Shown: piece after piece, positions 53,505 to 63,992 of the stretch | Position numbering within the stretch: the stretch's first letter is position 1 | Layout of the letters: the number at the start of each line of letters is the position of its first letter | Origin: Methylococcales bacterium | GTDB taxonomy: Bacteria; Pseudomonadota; Gammaproteobacteria; Methylococcales; Methylomonadaceae | DNA: 64,000 bases | Direction: 5' to 3' | Assembly: GCA_030949405.1 (NCBI GenBank) | Contig: JAUZSN010000002.1 | Location: forward strand, 2,218,553 to 2,282,552 | Notes under the pieces: model-generated | What the model was told of the DNA's origin: nothing | The model's input: the letters and a program-made list of their open reading frames with translations, nothing else | Databases searched by the model: none | Translations under genes and position numbers: made by a program

Positions 53505-54692
53505 ATGAAAACACATAGCATTACGCCGCTTTTTATGGCAGCTATTCTTTTATCTGCGAACGCAACTGTTATTCATGCAAAGGGTGCTGTGGAGTCTTTA
53601 ACAGATACAGATATTAATAACCTTTCTTTTTTGAAAAAATTAGGCGTTAAAGTGGGAGGGTGGATTGATGCTGGGATGACTTATAGTTCACACAGCAATT
53701 CAAGTGGTGAGAATGGGGCTATTCCATTTGGAACCGATAGAGTTAATGAGTTTCAATTAAACCAAACCTATTTATTTTTAGAAAAATCCGTTGTAAGTAG
53801 TGGCTCAAATTGGGATTTTGGTGGACGTGTTGACTTTTTATTTGGTACGGATGCAAGATCAACTCAGGCATCTGGTTTTGACAATCAAATATTGGGTTCG
53901 ACAAATAACAAGTCTTTTAATGAATATGATATTGCATTTCCACAAGCCTATTTAGAGATTTACGCACCTATTGGCAATGGGCTAACTGCTAAGGTAGGAC
54001 ACTTTTACACCATTATTGGCTATGAGGTGGTGACTTCGCCCGATAATTTTTTCTATTCGCACGCCTTTACTATGAATTATGGCGAACCTTTCACCCATAC
54101 AGGTGCTTTGCTGAGTTATCAGATTGATGATAATTGGTCGGTCACGGGTGGAGCGGTAACAGGTTGGGATAATTTTGATACCAATGGCGGTGATTGGAGC
54201 TTTTTAGGCGGTGCAAACTGGCATAGTGACGATGAAAAAACAGCGGTAGCCGTGTCATTAATTACGGGTGAAAATGGCAATGATTCCGTGGATCAAAACA
54301 CAACTATGTACAGTATTGTCTTGTCTCATGATTTTAATGACAAAACACATTATGTATTTCAACACGATTTCGGCATTCAAGAAAAGGGTAATGGCGTTAA
54401 AGATGATGCGGATTGGTATGGCATCAATCAGTATTTAACGTATGATATTAATGATAAATTAGCGGTAGGCTTAAGAGCTGAGTGGTTTAGTGATAGAGGG
54501 GGACGTATTAACAGTTTTGGTGCCAATTACTATGCTGTTTCGGCAGGGGTCAATTACAGCCCTATGTCATGGATAAAATTTCGTCCAGAAGTTCGTTATG
54601 ACTGGGCAGATACTAATGGTGCAGGGACTGCATTTGGTGGCAATAGCAATGATCAAATTCAAGTCGCTATGGATATGATTATTACTTTCTAA
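53505..54692 (+). CDS. Outer-membrane beta-barrel porin (BBP2-like)
   Basis: A 395-residue exported porin. The signal peptide is followed by a helical start (LTDTDINNLSFLKKLGVK), then GGWIDAGMTYSSHSNSS and the strands WDFGGRVDFLFGTD and AYLEIYAPIGNGLTAKVGHFYT. The last strand ends in IITF, with the terminal Phe needed for barrel assembly. It belongs to the OmpL-like beta-barrel porin-2 group. A sigma-54 promoter lies upstream. Between glnK-amtB and glnA it probably lets nitrogen sources cross the outer membrane; the substrate is not proven. Confidence 0.85.
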   Translation: MKTHSITPLFMAAILLSANATVIHAKGAVESLTDTDINNLSFLKKLGVKVGGWIDAGMTYSSHSNSSGENGAIPFGTDRVNEFQLNQTYLFLEKSVVSSGSNWDFGGRVDFLFGTDARSTQASGFDNQILGSTNNKSFNEYDIAFPQAYLEIYAPIGNGLTAKVGHFYTIIGYEVVTSPDNFFYSHAFTMNYGEPFTHTGALLSYQIDDNWSVTGGAVTGWDNFDTNGGDWSFLGGANWHSDDEKTAVAVSLITGENGNDSVDQNTTMYSIVLSHDFNDKTHYVFQHDFGIQEKGNGVKDDADWYGINQYLTYDINDKLAVGLRAEWFSDRGGRINSFGANYYAVSAGVNYSPMSWIKFRPEVRYDWADTNGAGTAFGGNSNDQIQVAMDMIITF

Positions 54693-54844
54693 ATAAAAAA
54701 AATCCTATACATATTTCCTATAAAAACATAAATGGAACATATTGTTTTTAAGTAGCACTTTATATTAATTGGTGTTATCTTTACCACGCTTAATAGTTTG
54801 ATAGCCCCTTATAACACAATAAATTTCTTTGGAGACCTTGTCTA

Positions 54845-56254
54845 ATGTCAGTAGAAAATGTTTTAAAAATGATTGAAGAAAATGATGTCAAGTATGTTGA
54901 CTTTCGTTTTTGTGATACCCGTGGTAAAGAACAGCATGTAACCTTCCCAGCGCATAGCATTGATGAAGATACCTTTGAAGATGGAAATATGTTTGATGGT
55001 TCATCCGTTGCTGGTTGGAAAGGTATTAACGAATCCGACATGATTTTAATGCCAGATCCAAGTACGGCTGTACTTGATCCTTTCTTTGATGAAACAACGT
55101 TAATTTTACGTTGTGACATTATAGAGCCTACTGATATGCAAGGGTATGAGCGTGACCCACGTTCAATTGCGCGTCGGGCAGAAGCGTATATGAAATCAAC
55201 AGGGATTGCTGATACAGCTTTTTTTGGCCCTGAAAATGAATTCTTTATCTTCGACGATGTACGTTGGGGTGAAACAATGGGTAATTCTTTCTACAAAGTC
55301 GATTCAGAAGAAGCGGGCTGGAACTCTGAAAAAACCTATGTAGATGGTAATATTGGTCACCGTCCAGGTGTTAAAGGGGGGTATTTTCCTGTCCCTCCTG
55401 TTGATTCGCTACAAGACATGCGATCTGCCATGTGTTCTGTTTTAGAAGAAATGGGGATGATTACAGAAGTTCATCATCATGAGGTTGCAACCGCAGGTCA
55501 ATGTGAAATTGGGGTTAGATTTAATACCTTAGTAAAAAAAGCGGATGAAGTTTTAGAATTAAAATATGTGGTCGCTCAAATTGCTCATGCGTATGGCAAA
55601 ACAGCCACCTTTATGCCTAAGCCATTAGTGGGTGATAATGGAAGTGGAATGCATGTTCACCAATCCTTGTCAAAAGAGGGTGAAAATTTATTTTCAGGTG
55701 ATTTATACGGCGGTTTATCTGAAATGGCTTTATTTTACATTGGCGGAATTATTAAACATGCGAAAGCATTGAATGCCTTTGCAAATGCATCAACTAACAG
55801 TTACAAACGCTTAGTTCCAGGTTTTGAAGCGCCTGTTATGTTAGCGTATTCAGCACGTAACCGTTCAGCGTCTATTCGTATTCCTTTTGTAAATAACCCG
55901 AAAGGTCGTCGTATTGAATTGCGCTTTGGTGATTCAACAGCAAACCCTTATTTATGTTTCGCTTCCATGTTAATGGCCGGTCTTGATGGAATCCAAAATA
56001 AAATTCATCCTGGTGAGGCAATGGATAAAGATTTGTATGACTTACCGCCTGAAGAAGAAAAGCAAATCCCACAAGTTGCTTTTTCATTTGATGAAGCCTT
56101 AAAAGCATTGGATGAAGATCGTGAATTTTTAACACGAGGTGGTGTCTTTACCAATGATGTCATTGATAGTTATATTGATTTAAAAACAGAAGAAGTGACT
56201 CGTTTAAGAATGAGTACTCATCCTGTTGAATTTGACATGTACTATAGCTTGTAA
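54845..56254 (+). CDS. glnA: Glutamine synthetase type I
   Basis: Joins ammonia and glutamate to glutamine using ATP; the protein is a dodecamer. It has 469 residues. Motifs include [35 protein letters not shown] and the ATP-binding [19 protein letters not shown]. The regulatory adenylylation Tyr398 is in [14 protein letters not shown] terminator follows at 56293. Upstream I could not see a clear sigma-54 site; an ordinary promoter is likely. Confidence 0.98.
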   Translation: MSVENVLKMIEENDVKYVDFRFCDTRGKEQHVTFPAHSIDEDTFEDGNMFDGSSVAGWKGINESDMILMPDPSTAVLDPFFDETTLILRCDIIEPTDMQGYERDPRSIARRAEAYMKSTGIADTAFFGPENEFFIFDDVRWGETMGNSFYKVDSEEAGWNSEKTYVDGNIGHRPGVKGGYFPVPPVDSLQDMRSAMCSVLEEMGMITEVHHHEVATAGQCEIGVRFNTLVKKADEVLELKYVVAQIAHAYGKTATFMPKPLVGDNGSGMHVHQSLSKEGENLFSGDLYGGLSEMALFYIGGIIKHAKALNAFANASTNSYKRLVPGFEAPVMLAYSARNRSASIRIPFVNNPKGRRIELRFGDSTANPYLCFASMLMAGLDGIQNKIHPGEAMDKDLYDLPPEEEKQIPQVAFSFDEALKALDEDREFLTRGGVFTNDVIDSYIDLKTEEVTRLRMSTHPVEFDMYYSL

Positions 56255-56292
56255 ATTTTATCGCTTTAATGCGGTGATTAAACTCGCAATGA

Positions 56293-56316
56293 ACGCCCCT
56301 TTATGGGGCGTTTTTT
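56293..56316 (+). terminator. Terminator after glnA
   Basis: ACGCCCC pairs with GGGGCGT around a TTTAT loop and is followed by T6. This strong stem separates glnA from ntrB. Confidence 0.92.
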
Positions 56317-56474
56317 ATGGGTTAAGATAACATTATGAGCCATTGGATTTTGATTATTAGGTTATGAGGGTTAAAAAATGAGGCGTTACTTCGCATGACG
56401 ACTCTATTTTTTTAATAAAAATTAAGTTATGGTCTGTAATTTGCGTGTTTACAGTAAATAGGTAAGGCGAGGCA

Positions 56475-57536
56475 ATGCATAAAAAAATACTGGATCATCT
56501 CAGTGAAGCCATTTTGTTATTCAATCGGCAACTTGTTTTAACGTATATCAATTCAGCGGGGGAGGCTTTACTGGCCGATAGTTCAAAACATCTAGTTGGA
56601 CGGGGTGCGAACGATATTTTTAAATTTTCAACTCAATTGATTTTGACTCATTTACAACAATCGTTAACGAATAATGAAGTATTAGTCGATAGAGAAATCA
56701 TTTTAGATAATTTAAAACAAAATATTACTGTTAATTTAAGTATTACGCCGCTGTTAGGAAAAGGGGATAGGGATGAAATTTTAGTTGAATTACAGCAACT
56801 GGACCAACATTTACGGATAACAAAAGAAGAGCAATTAGTTGAACAGTATCATATTAGTCGTATTCTTATTCGTGGGTTAGCGCATGAAATTAAAAATCCA
56901 TTGGGGGGGATTCGAGGGGCGGCTCAATTATTAGAATTAGAATTAGAGGGCGATGAATTAAAAGAATATACGCAAATTATTATTGCAGAAGCGGATCGCC
57001 TTAAAGATTTAATGGATAAAATGTTAGGCCCTAACCGACCGCCTCAAAAAAATAGATTAAATATTCATCAAGTTCTGGAACGCGTTAGACAGTTGGTCAC
57101 TGCGGAAATGACGGGGAATATTGATATTGAATGTGATTATGACCCCAGTATTCCTTTTTTACACGCCGATAAAAATCAATTGATTCAAGCGTTTTTAAAT
57201 ATTGTTCGCAATGCAATTCAGGCGATTGATGAAACGGGGAAGGTTATTTTAAAAACACGGGTTCATCGAAAAATGACGATTGGGCGTAAACATTACAAAC
57301 TTTTAGTTAAAATTGATATTATTGATAATGGAATAGGGATTAAAGAAGATATGTTAAGACAAATTTTTTACCCCATGATTACAGGACGTGCCGATGGGAC
57401 AGGATTAGGTTTATCCATTTCACAATCCTTAATTAATCAACATAATGGGGTGATTGAATGCTATAGCAAACCCAATAACACTGTTTTTTCAATTTATTTA
57501 CCACTGGAGACCTCGAATGTTAGCGGAATCAGATAA
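56475..57536 (+). CDS. glnL: Nitrogen regulation sensor kinase NtrB
   Basis: A 353-residue soluble kinase and phosphatase for NtrC, controlled by PII. It has a PAS domain (about 5-115), the phosphorylated His137 in GLAHEIKNPLGGIRGAAQLL, the N-box NIVRNAIQAIDE, DNGIGIKEDM and GTGLGLSISQSL. It shares a 20-base overlap with ntrC. Confidence 0.95.
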   Translation: MHKKILDHLSEAILLFNRQLVLTYINSAGEALLADSSKHLVGRGANDIFKFSTQLILTHLQQSLTNNEVLVDREIILDNLKQNITVNLSITPLLGKGDRDEILVELQQLDQHLRITKEEQLVEQYHISRILIRGLAHEIKNPLGGIRGAAQLLELELEGDELKEYTQIIIAEADRLKDLMDKMLGPNRPPQKNRLNIHQVLERVRQLVTAEMTGNIDIECDYDPSIPFLHADKNQLIQAFLNIVRNAIQAIDETGKVILKTRVHRKMTIGRKHYKLLVKIDIIDNGIGIKEDMLRQIFYPMITGRADGTGLGLSISQSLINQHNGVIECYSKPNNTVFSIYLPLETSNVSGIR

Positions 57537-58932
57537 AGTTTGGGTGATTGATGATGATAAGTCGATCCGCTGGGTGTTGGATAAAGCCTTTAAAAAAGCC
57601 ACGATTAATAGTCGTAGTTTTTCGAGTGTTAAAACGTTGTTAGAGGCTTTAAAAAAAGATCAACCTGATGCGTTGTTGACGGATATTAGAATGCCTACGA
57701 TGGATGGCTTGCAACTGCTTGAAAAAGTACAGGAAGAGTATCCTAAATTACCTATTATTGTGATGACGGCGCATTCTGATTTAGAAAGTGCGGTATCGGC
57801 TTTTCATGGCGGGGCGTTTGAGTATTTACCTAAGCCGTTTGATATTAAAGAAGTAATAGAAATTGCCCATCGAGCGTGTACGCACAGTAAGCAACAACAA
57901 GCCCAGCAACAGCAGGAAAAGGAAGTTGAGTCTACCCCTGAAATTTTAGGGGAAGCACCTGCTATGCAAGAAGTTTTTAGAGCAATTGGGCGGTTAGCGC
58001 GTTCTCATATCACCGTATTAATTAATGGTGAATCGGGAACGGGAAAAGAATTAGTCGCGAAAGCGTTGCATCGTCATAGTCCGAGAGTAAAAAAACCGTT
58101 TATTGCGTTAAATATGGCGGCAATTCCTAAAGACTTGATGGAGTCTGAATTATTTGGTCATGAAAAAGGGGCGTTTACAGGCGCGCAAGCACGGCGAGCA
58201 GGACGGTTTGAGCAAGCGGATAACGGAACTTTATTTTTAGATGAAATCGGCGATATGCCCGCAGAATTACAAACGCGATTATTGCGAGTCTTAGCCGATG
58301 GGGAATATTATCCGATAGGGGCGCGAACCTCAATTAAAGTTGATGTTAGAATTATTGCAGCAACGCATCAAAATTTAGAAAGCTTAGTGACTGAAGGTCG
58401 ATTTAGAGAAGATTTATTTCATCGTTTAAATGTGATTCGGATTCATATTCCCCCTTTACGTGAACGTCGTCAGGATATTCCCTTGTTAATGCGTCACTTT
58501 CTAAGTCAAGCGGCGATCGAATTGAATACGGAAATGAAAATTTTACGACCTGATACCGAAGAATTTTTAGCTACGTTAGAGTGGCTAGGAAATGTGAGAC
58601 AGCTTGAAAATATATGCCGTTGGTTGACGGTTATGGGTGTGAGTCGGGAAATCTACATGAATGATTTACCCCCTGAATTAGTCAATAAACAAACGCTAAA
58701 AGTAACATCAAGCACTCAGGACTGGAACGTTTTATTGTCAGAAGAAATCAGTCAAAAGATGCAAGCGGGTGATAAGGAAATAGCGAAAGAAGTTATTCCA
58801 ATGGTGGAGCGGCTTTTAATTACCGAAGCGTTAATTTATACCGAAGGGAAGCGTTACGAAGCGGCGGCCGTATTAGGTTATGGTCGGAATACCTTAACGC
58901 GAAAAATAAAAGAACTGGGATTAAACGCCTAA
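57517..58932 (+). CDS. glnG: Nitrogen regulation response regulator NtrC
   Basis: A 471-residue sigma-54 activator. The receiver has Asp56 in [13 protein letters not shown]. The AAA+ domain has [15 protein letters not shown] and the sigma-54 contact [11 protein letters not shown] Fis-type helix-turn-helix ends the protein ([20 protein letters not shown]). I chose ATG 57517 because GGAG lies 9 bases upstream and the receiver starts right after it. It ends 4 bases inside a convergent sigma-54 regulator gene. Confidence 0.96.
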   Translation: MLAESDKVWVIDDDKSIRWVLDKAFKKATINSRSFSSVKTLLEALKKDQPDALLTDIRMPTMDGLQLLEKVQEEYPKLPIIVMTAHSDLESAVSAFHGGAFEYLPKPFDIKEVIEIAHRACTHSKQQQAQQQQEKEVESTPEILGEAPAMQEVFRAIGRLARSHITVLINGESGTGKELVAKALHRHSPRVKKPFIALNMAAIPKDLMESELFGHEKGAFTGAQARRAGRFEQADNGTLFLDEIGDMPAELQTRLLRVLADGEYYPIGARTSIKVDVRIIAATHQNLESLVTEGRFREDLFHRLNVIRIHIPPLRERRQDIPLLMRHFLSQAAIELNTEMKILRPDTEEFLATLEWLGNVRQLENICRWLTVMGVSREIYMNDLPPELVNKQTLKVTSSTQDWNVLLSEEISQKMQAGDKEIAKEVIPMVERLLITEALIYTEGKRYEAAAVLGYGRNTLTRKIKELGLNA

Positions 58933-60299
58933 CAATATTTTTTAATTTTATACCAGAGTGACCGTTCGCTAATTTTGAGAATTTGAGCGGCCGCGGCTTT
59001 GTTATTATTCGTTTTTTCTAAGGCGTTTTGAATGAGTTGTTTTTCCAATTTTTCAACTTGGTCGTTTAATCCCTCGGTAAGGGATTCATTATCATCAATG
59101 GACACCGTGGAAGGCAGGGCTTGATCTTGATTAGAAATTATTTCAATCGGTAAATGCTCAAAACTTATCGTTACGCCAGCACTTAAAACAGCGGCTCGCT
59201 CCATTACATTTTCTAATTCGCGAACATTCCCTAACCATTGATAATTAATGAGAGATGCTTCCGCTTCAGCCGTCATTCCTGAAAAACTGTAACCAAAGTC
59301 CGCAGTATATTTCTTTAAAAAGTGGTAAGCGAGTGGAAGAATATCGGCTTGTCGATTGCGTAACGGAGGAAGGTCAATGGTGAAAACATTTAAACGATAA
59401 AATAAATCTTCGCGTAATTTTTTTTCAACAATGGCCTGTTTAGAGTCTTGATTTGAGGCGGCAATCACGCGGACATTAATCGGGATGGTGAGATGGCTCC
59501 CTAACCGTTCTAAACTGCGTTCTTGCAAGACTCGCAATAATTTAGCTTGCAGCGAAAAATCCATTTCAGTAATTTCATCTAAAAACAGAGTTCCGCCATC
59601 GGCTAATTCAAATTTTCCCACATGATCTTTATTTGCGCCTGTAAACGCCCCTTTACTGTAGCCAAACAATTCACTTTCTAACAAGTCAACAGGAATAGCA
59701 GCACAATTAATAGCCACAAATAACGACTTAGCACGCGGAGACGCTTGATGAATCGCACGGGCAACCAGCTCTTTACCCGTTCCTGTTTCGCCTTGAATTA
59801 AAACACTGGTTTTTGTTAACGCCACTTGTTGAATGAGGGTATAAATCTTCTTCATCGCCTCACTTGAACCAATAAAATCCCCCCAACCCTGATTAATTTC
59901 CTCCCGTAAATAACGGTTTTCACGTTGGACTTTATTCAGGTTTAAGGCACGATCAACGGCCGCTTCAACCGCATCTAATTCAAAGGGGCGTACAATATAA
60001 TCACAGGCTCCATATTTCATGGTTTCAACCGCAGTTTCTACCGTGCCATAAGCGGTCACAACAATAACGGACACATTATTATTATTTTCTCTTAAGTGGC
60101 GTAATAAGGCAATGCCATCCATATTAGGCATTTTTAAATCCGTAATAACAAGATCCACACTATTATTTTTTAAAAAATCAGCCGCCTGCTGACCATCTTC
60201 CGCTTGATGAACTTGATGGTTTAATTGAGTAAGCATGATTTCTAATAAACGGCGCATTTTTGGCTCATCATCAACGACGAGAATACTTTGGTTTTTCAT
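58929..60299 (-). CDS. Sigma-54 response regulator, AtoC/AlgB-like
   Basis: A 456-residue two-component regulator. The receiver has DLVITDLKMPNMDG, the AAA+ domain [15 protein letters not shown] and GYSKGAFTGA, and the C-terminus a Fis helix-turn-helix (NNKAAAAQILKISERSLWYK). It starts directly after its partner kinase (TAAATG). The target is unknown. It is separate from NtrC although next to it. Its stop overlaps the end of ntrC by 4 bases. Confidence 0.92.
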   Translation of the reverse strand: MKNQSILVVDDEPKMRRLLEIMLTQLNHQVHQAEDGQQAADFLKNNSVDLVITDLKMPNMDGIALLRHLRENNNNVSVIVVTAYGTVETAVETMKYGACDYIVRPFELDAVEAAVDRALNLNKVQRENRYLREEINQGWGDFIGSSEAMKKIYTLIQQVALTKTSVLIQGETGTGKELVARAIHQASPRAKSLFVAINCAAIPVDLLESELFGYSKGAFTGANKDHVGKFELADGGTLFLDEITEMDFSLQAKLLRVLQERSLERLGSHLTIPINVRVIAASNQDSKQAIVEKKLREDLFYRLNVFTIDLPPLRNRQADILPLAYHFLKKYTADFGYSFSGMTAEAEASLINYQWLGNVRELENVMERAAVLSAGVTISFEHLPIEIISNQDQALPSTVSIDDNESLTEGLNDQVEKLEKQLIQNALEKTNNNKAAAAQILKISERSLWYKIKKYC

Positions 60300-62069
60300 T
60301 TAATTAAGCTCATTGGTGGACAGTTTAAATTGAACGTGAAAACAGCTTCCACCGTTTGGGTTATCCCGAATAAAAATTTGGGCATGATGCGCGAGAACAA
60401 TTTGTTGAACCACGGTTAATCCCAGTCCAATTCCTTCTTGTCGTCGGGTAAAGAAAGGGTCAAATACCGCGTGTTTATTTTCGTTTGAGATTCCTGAACC
60501 GTTATCACAGACGCTTATTTCTAAATGCTGCTGAATAATTTGTGTGCTAATTTTGATCTGTCCTTTTATTTCAACATGTTGAGCGGCATTCATAATTAAA
60601 TTTAATAAAATCTGAATAAACTGATCTTTATCACACAGGAGTAATTGATCGTGATGATTAAAATTTAACGTTAATTTTATCTGTTTGGCCTCTATTTTTG
60701 AACGTAATAACTCCGTAACATGAGTAATAATCATCTCAACAGGATGCAGGGCAAATTTAGGGGCTCTTGGGCGGGCGCATTCAAGTAATAAACTAATTAA
60801 ATCGTTGAGACGTTTCGTTTCACTCAGTATAAATTCCGTCATTTCTAAACTGACCGCACTGAGTTGAGTATCGCGTTGTAGCATCTGTGCCGATGAGCGT
60901 AAAATACCAAGTGGAGTGCGTACTTCATGTGCCATACTGGCGGCCATTTCTCCCATCACGGCTAATTTGGCAACGCGGGCAATATCTAAGCGTGATTGTT
61001 CAAGGTTATCAATCATTTCTGCAAATTGCGTATTTAATTCGGTAATTTCCGTACTGGCTTTAATCGGGCGTAATTTAGTGGGTTTTCCTGCCATAAAGTC
61101 GCGCGTTGATTTGGCAAGCCGAGTAATGGGTTTGGATATTTTAGCCGACATCCAAAATGAGACAAAGGTGCCTAAAAATAAGGTTAAGCCGACAAATAAG
61201 ACTAATACATGCCATAATTTTAAAATGGGTGCGTAGGCTAAATCGCTACTGTGTAAAATAAGCACGCGCCAATCTAACCCTGAAAAGGTTCGGTAACCTT
61301 GAGCGCGTGAATAACCGATAAGCGTTGATTCCGCTAAAAATGCGGCAGAATGCTCAAAGGCCCCTGATTGATTTTTTTTTAAAAAGTTACGTTCTAAGTA
61401 TTGAAAAGGAACGAGTTTATCCTGCAAATTAGACGAGTGTGCAATCACACGCCCTTTGCTATCAAGTAATAAGCTGTAGTAGATCGAGTTAAGTGAATGT
61501 CCTGAGACGGATTTATCTAATAATCGAGTAATTTCTTGCCAATTAAAATGTGCATATAAACGTCCTAATTGGGTTTCTTGAAAATCATCTCCAATAGGAA
61601 TGGAAATAGTTAGATAATTAGCGGCTATGGTTGGGTTATCAATGGTTAAGCGATGTTCTTTCAAATTCGTTGTTAACCAAGTCGGTGTCATGGCTTGTTG
61701 TTTACCCATAAAATGGGAATGACTGGAGGCAATGGTTTTATGGTCTTGATTAACGACAAATAATTGATGATAAACCCCCTCATATTCCGTGTGAAGTTCA
61801 TGTAAAAACTGAGCTAATCGCTTATCAACATCACGTGTTCTAAGATCTTGCATAATTTCTAAATGACTCCAACTTGCCATATTGTGCATTCGTTCAAATA
61901 AAGTCATGTCAATTTGTTGCATAATAGTAATCGCTTGGGACTCCAACTTATGTTCAATTTCTTGTCGTAAAATATTACGAAAATGGGCGAAAATCATTAA
62001 AGCAATCAATAAGGCAGAGGCCAAACTGATTAATAAATAGGAAGTAAGTAAGGTACGATGAATAGTCAT
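60300..62069 (-). CDS. Membrane sensor histidine kinase
   Basis: A 589-residue kinase. Helix 1 is at about 8-28. A large periplasmic sensor of CHASE4-like or dCache-like type spans about 30-290 (MHNMASWSHLEIMQDLRTRDV). Helix 2 is at about 292-312. HAMP follows, then HisKA (AASMAHEVRTPLGILRSSAQML) and an ATPase domain (NLIMNAAQHVE, DNGSGIS, GIGLGLTVVQQ). It is co-expressed with the regulator at 58929. Its start overlaps that of the divergent porin-like gene by 12 bases. Confidence 0.92.
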   Translation of the reverse strand: MTIHRTLLTSYLLISLASALLIALMIFAHFRNILRQEIEHKLESQAITIMQQIDMTLFERMHNMASWSHLEIMQDLRTRDVDKRLAQFLHELHTEYEGVYHQLFVVNQDHKTIASSHSHFMGKQQAMTPTWLTTNLKEHRLTIDNPTIAANYLTISIPIGDDFQETQLGRLYAHFNWQEITRLLDKSVSGHSLNSIYYSLLLDSKGRVIAHSSNLQDKLVPFQYLERNFLKKNQSGAFEHSAAFLAESTLIGYSRAQGYRTFSGLDWRVLILHSSDLAYAPILKLWHVLVLFVGLTLFLGTFVSFWMSAKISKPITRLAKSTRDFMAGKPTKLRPIKASTEITELNTQFAEMIDNLEQSRLDIARVAKLAVMGEMAASMAHEVRTPLGILRSSAQMLQRDTQLSAVSLEMTEFILSETKRLNDLISLLLECARPRAPKFALHPVEMIITHVTELLRSKIEAKQIKLTLNFNHHDQLLLCDKDQFIQILLNLIMNAAQHVEIKGQIKISTQIIQQHLEISVCDNGSGISNENKHAVFDPFFTRRQEGIGLGLTVVQQIVLAHHAQIFIRDNPNGGSCFHVQFKLSTNELN

Positions 62070-63140
62070 CTCAATAATAGTCAGTTTATTAAAATAATTT
62101 TTGTTTGTTTCGGTTTATTAGTCAGCAAACCCAGTTTGGCTATAGACAGTTCACTCTTGAGTTATCAGTGGGAGCGAGGATTAACCTTCATGTCTGCTAA
62201 TTTAACCTTAGGCGGTTACAGTGGGGTTTCATTTAAATTGAATGAGTCAGGTACAGGAACCGTCACTTTAGACGATATAAGTCTTTTTATCAGTTGGTCA
62301 CCTTATGCGCGTATTCGTTTTTTTTCTGAGATTGAAATGGAAAACTTAGTTAGTAATCGGGCTATTGCTTCTTTTTCAGAGTCCCTTAGTATAGAGCGAT
62401 TGTACGTTGATTTTTTAATATCGGATAGACTGACGCTTCGATTGGGGCAGTTTTTAACCCCTGTTGGACGTTGGAATACAATTCATGTCTGGCCTTTAAC
62501 ATGGACAACGGTTAGACCGATTGTAACGAAGTATCATTTTTTTCCATCACAAAGCAATGGTATTATGTTGATGCAACAATGGATCATTAATCAACAAAAT
62601 TTAAAGGTTTCATTTTATTTAGATGATTCTGAGCATCTTAATCCTCGTCAAATTAATCATCATAAAATGGATCCTGACGCTGTTTTTAAACAGGCGGCGG
62701 GTGTCTCCATTAATTATGAGATAAATCATGAACTCGCTTTAGGATTTTCTTATTTAGCGTTTAAAAAACAGGTGGAAACGCAACAAGCGATTAATCATCT
62801 TGTCGGTTTAGATTTACTCTGGCAAAAAAAAGGCTATGAAATACAAACAGAATGGGCGTATCGTCAGGCAGACGATCAGCAAGGAGAAGAGATTGCAGGC
62901 TATATTCAAGGGGTTGTTCCATTAGGCCATAAATTTTTTGCCGTAGGGCGTTATGAATTATTAAGCGGGCGACACCAACGTTTTTCCATTAATTTTAACG
63001 GAACCGCTCATGTGGGGGTATCTGCTTTAGTTTGGCGACCCTTTTCACCTTTAAGTTTAAAAGTTGAATACCATTTTGGCCATAATAATCAGCAACTGGC
63101 TCCCAGTGGTTTTTTTAGTTCTATTTCAGTCTTATTTTAA
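62058..63140 (+). CDS. Porin-like outer-membrane protein
   Basis: A 360-residue protein with a signal segment (FIKIIFVCFGLLVSKPSLA) and many short beta strands. GSGTVTLDDISLFISWSPYAR, FSEIEMENLVSNRAI and LTLRLGQFLTPVGRWNTIH fit a porin or phosphate-selective-like barrel. It ends in an aromatic-rich last strand (FFSSISVLF). It is divergent from a kinase gene and likely regulated by it. The 12-base overlap of the two starts leaves no separate promoter gap. Confidence 0.75.
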   Translation: MNSHLNNSQFIKIIFVCFGLLVSKPSLAIDSSLLSYQWERGLTFMSANLTLGGYSGVSFKLNESGTGTVTLDDISLFISWSPYARIRFFSEIEMENLVSNRAIASFSESLSIERLYVDFLISDRLTLRLGQFLTPVGRWNTIHVWPLTWTTVRPIVTKYHFFPSQSNGIMLMQQWIINQQNLKVSFYLDDSEHLNPRQINHHKMDPDAVFKQAAGVSINYEINHELALGFSYLAFKKQVETQQAINHLVGLDLLWQKKGYEIQTEWAYRQADDQQGEEIAGYIQGVVPLGHKFFAVGRYELLSGRHQRFSINFNGTAHVGVSALVWRPFSPLSLKVEYHFGHNNQQLAPSGFFSSISVLF

Positions 63141-63142
63141 TC

Positions 63143-63601
63143 ATGATAAAACGATTAAAATATTCCGCCGTTATTGTTTTTATGCTGGGGGTTTATTCCC
63201 TAGCATGGGCCGATAAAATTTTAATTATTGTCGCTAAGGACTCGGAGATTACAACGTTGACTCGGAAACAACTGGAAAATATTTTTCGTAAAAAAACCTT
63301 ACTAAATGTTAATAATGAACGCTGGGTTCCGATAAACTTGATTATTGATGATCCATTAAGGCAGGCTTTTTCTAAAAAAATATTTAAACAACGTCCTGAA
63401 GAAATGGAGTCTTTTTGGAATATTCAATATTTTAATGGCATTATGCCGCCTTATGTGGTTTCATCAAATGAGGCGGTATTACGTTTTGTGAGTAGCGCAC
63501 CCAATGCCATTGGGTATATTCATAATTGTTATTTAGATAATCGAGTGCGGGTCTTAATTAAATTAAATTTTAATAGTTTGCTGACTTATTCGTGTCCATA
63601 A
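63143..63601 (+). CDS. Small PstS-like (PBP) exported protein
   Basis: A 152-residue protein with a signal (AVIVFMLGVYSLAWA). The mature part has a phosphate-binding-protein-like start (LIIVAKDSEITTLTRKQLEN), IFRKKTLLNVNNERWVPIN and SAPNAIGYI near the end. It is much shorter than PstS, so it is one lobe or a degenerate relative. It starts 2 bases after the porin-like gene, likely one unit, and may supply a ligand or adhesion role. The function is unknown. Confidence 0.6.
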   Translation: MIKRLKYSAVIVFMLGVYSLAWADKILIIVAKDSEITTLTRKQLENIFRKKTLLNVNNERWVPINLIIDDPLRQAFSKKIFKQRPEEMESFWNIQYFNGIMPPYVVSSNEAVLRFVSSAPNAIGYIHNCYLDNRVRVLIKLNFNSLLTYSCP

Positions 63602-63992
63602 AAAACGACTTTTCGGGTACATAATACAAATTTTTTACGCATGATAGGCGACCTATCGACGGGTATAAGTGAACGTGTGGGCTTTTTCTAATACAAACAA
63701 ATGTTTTAAAATAAACGGAATGTATTATAATTAATCAACCTTGTTAGAGAGTAAGTACCTAAATACATGTTTTCAAGTTTCTTGACGTACAAAATATCTG
63801 TTGTACACGCGCATTTATCATAAACTTTAGGGTTTAAAGTAAGTTGAAAAGTTAGGCTTAGGTACTTAGGTCTGTAGTCAGGTTTTAAATAGTATTAATT
63901 AAACAAATGCAAAGATATTATTAAATATAATGATAGTTTAATTAGTAAATGATCGTTTAACTAAAATAACAAATAGAAATAGGAATTAAATT
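63602..63992. other. Non-coding right-end gap with inverted repeats
   Basis: About 390 bases. An 11-bp perfect inverted repeat TAAGTACCTAA (63752-63762) and TTAGGTACTTA (63858-63868) encloses smaller palindromes (GTAC...GTAC, and ACTTTAGGGTTTAAAGT). It is AT-rich and I see no gene. It may be a repeat element or a regulatory region of the next gene. Confidence 0.4.
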
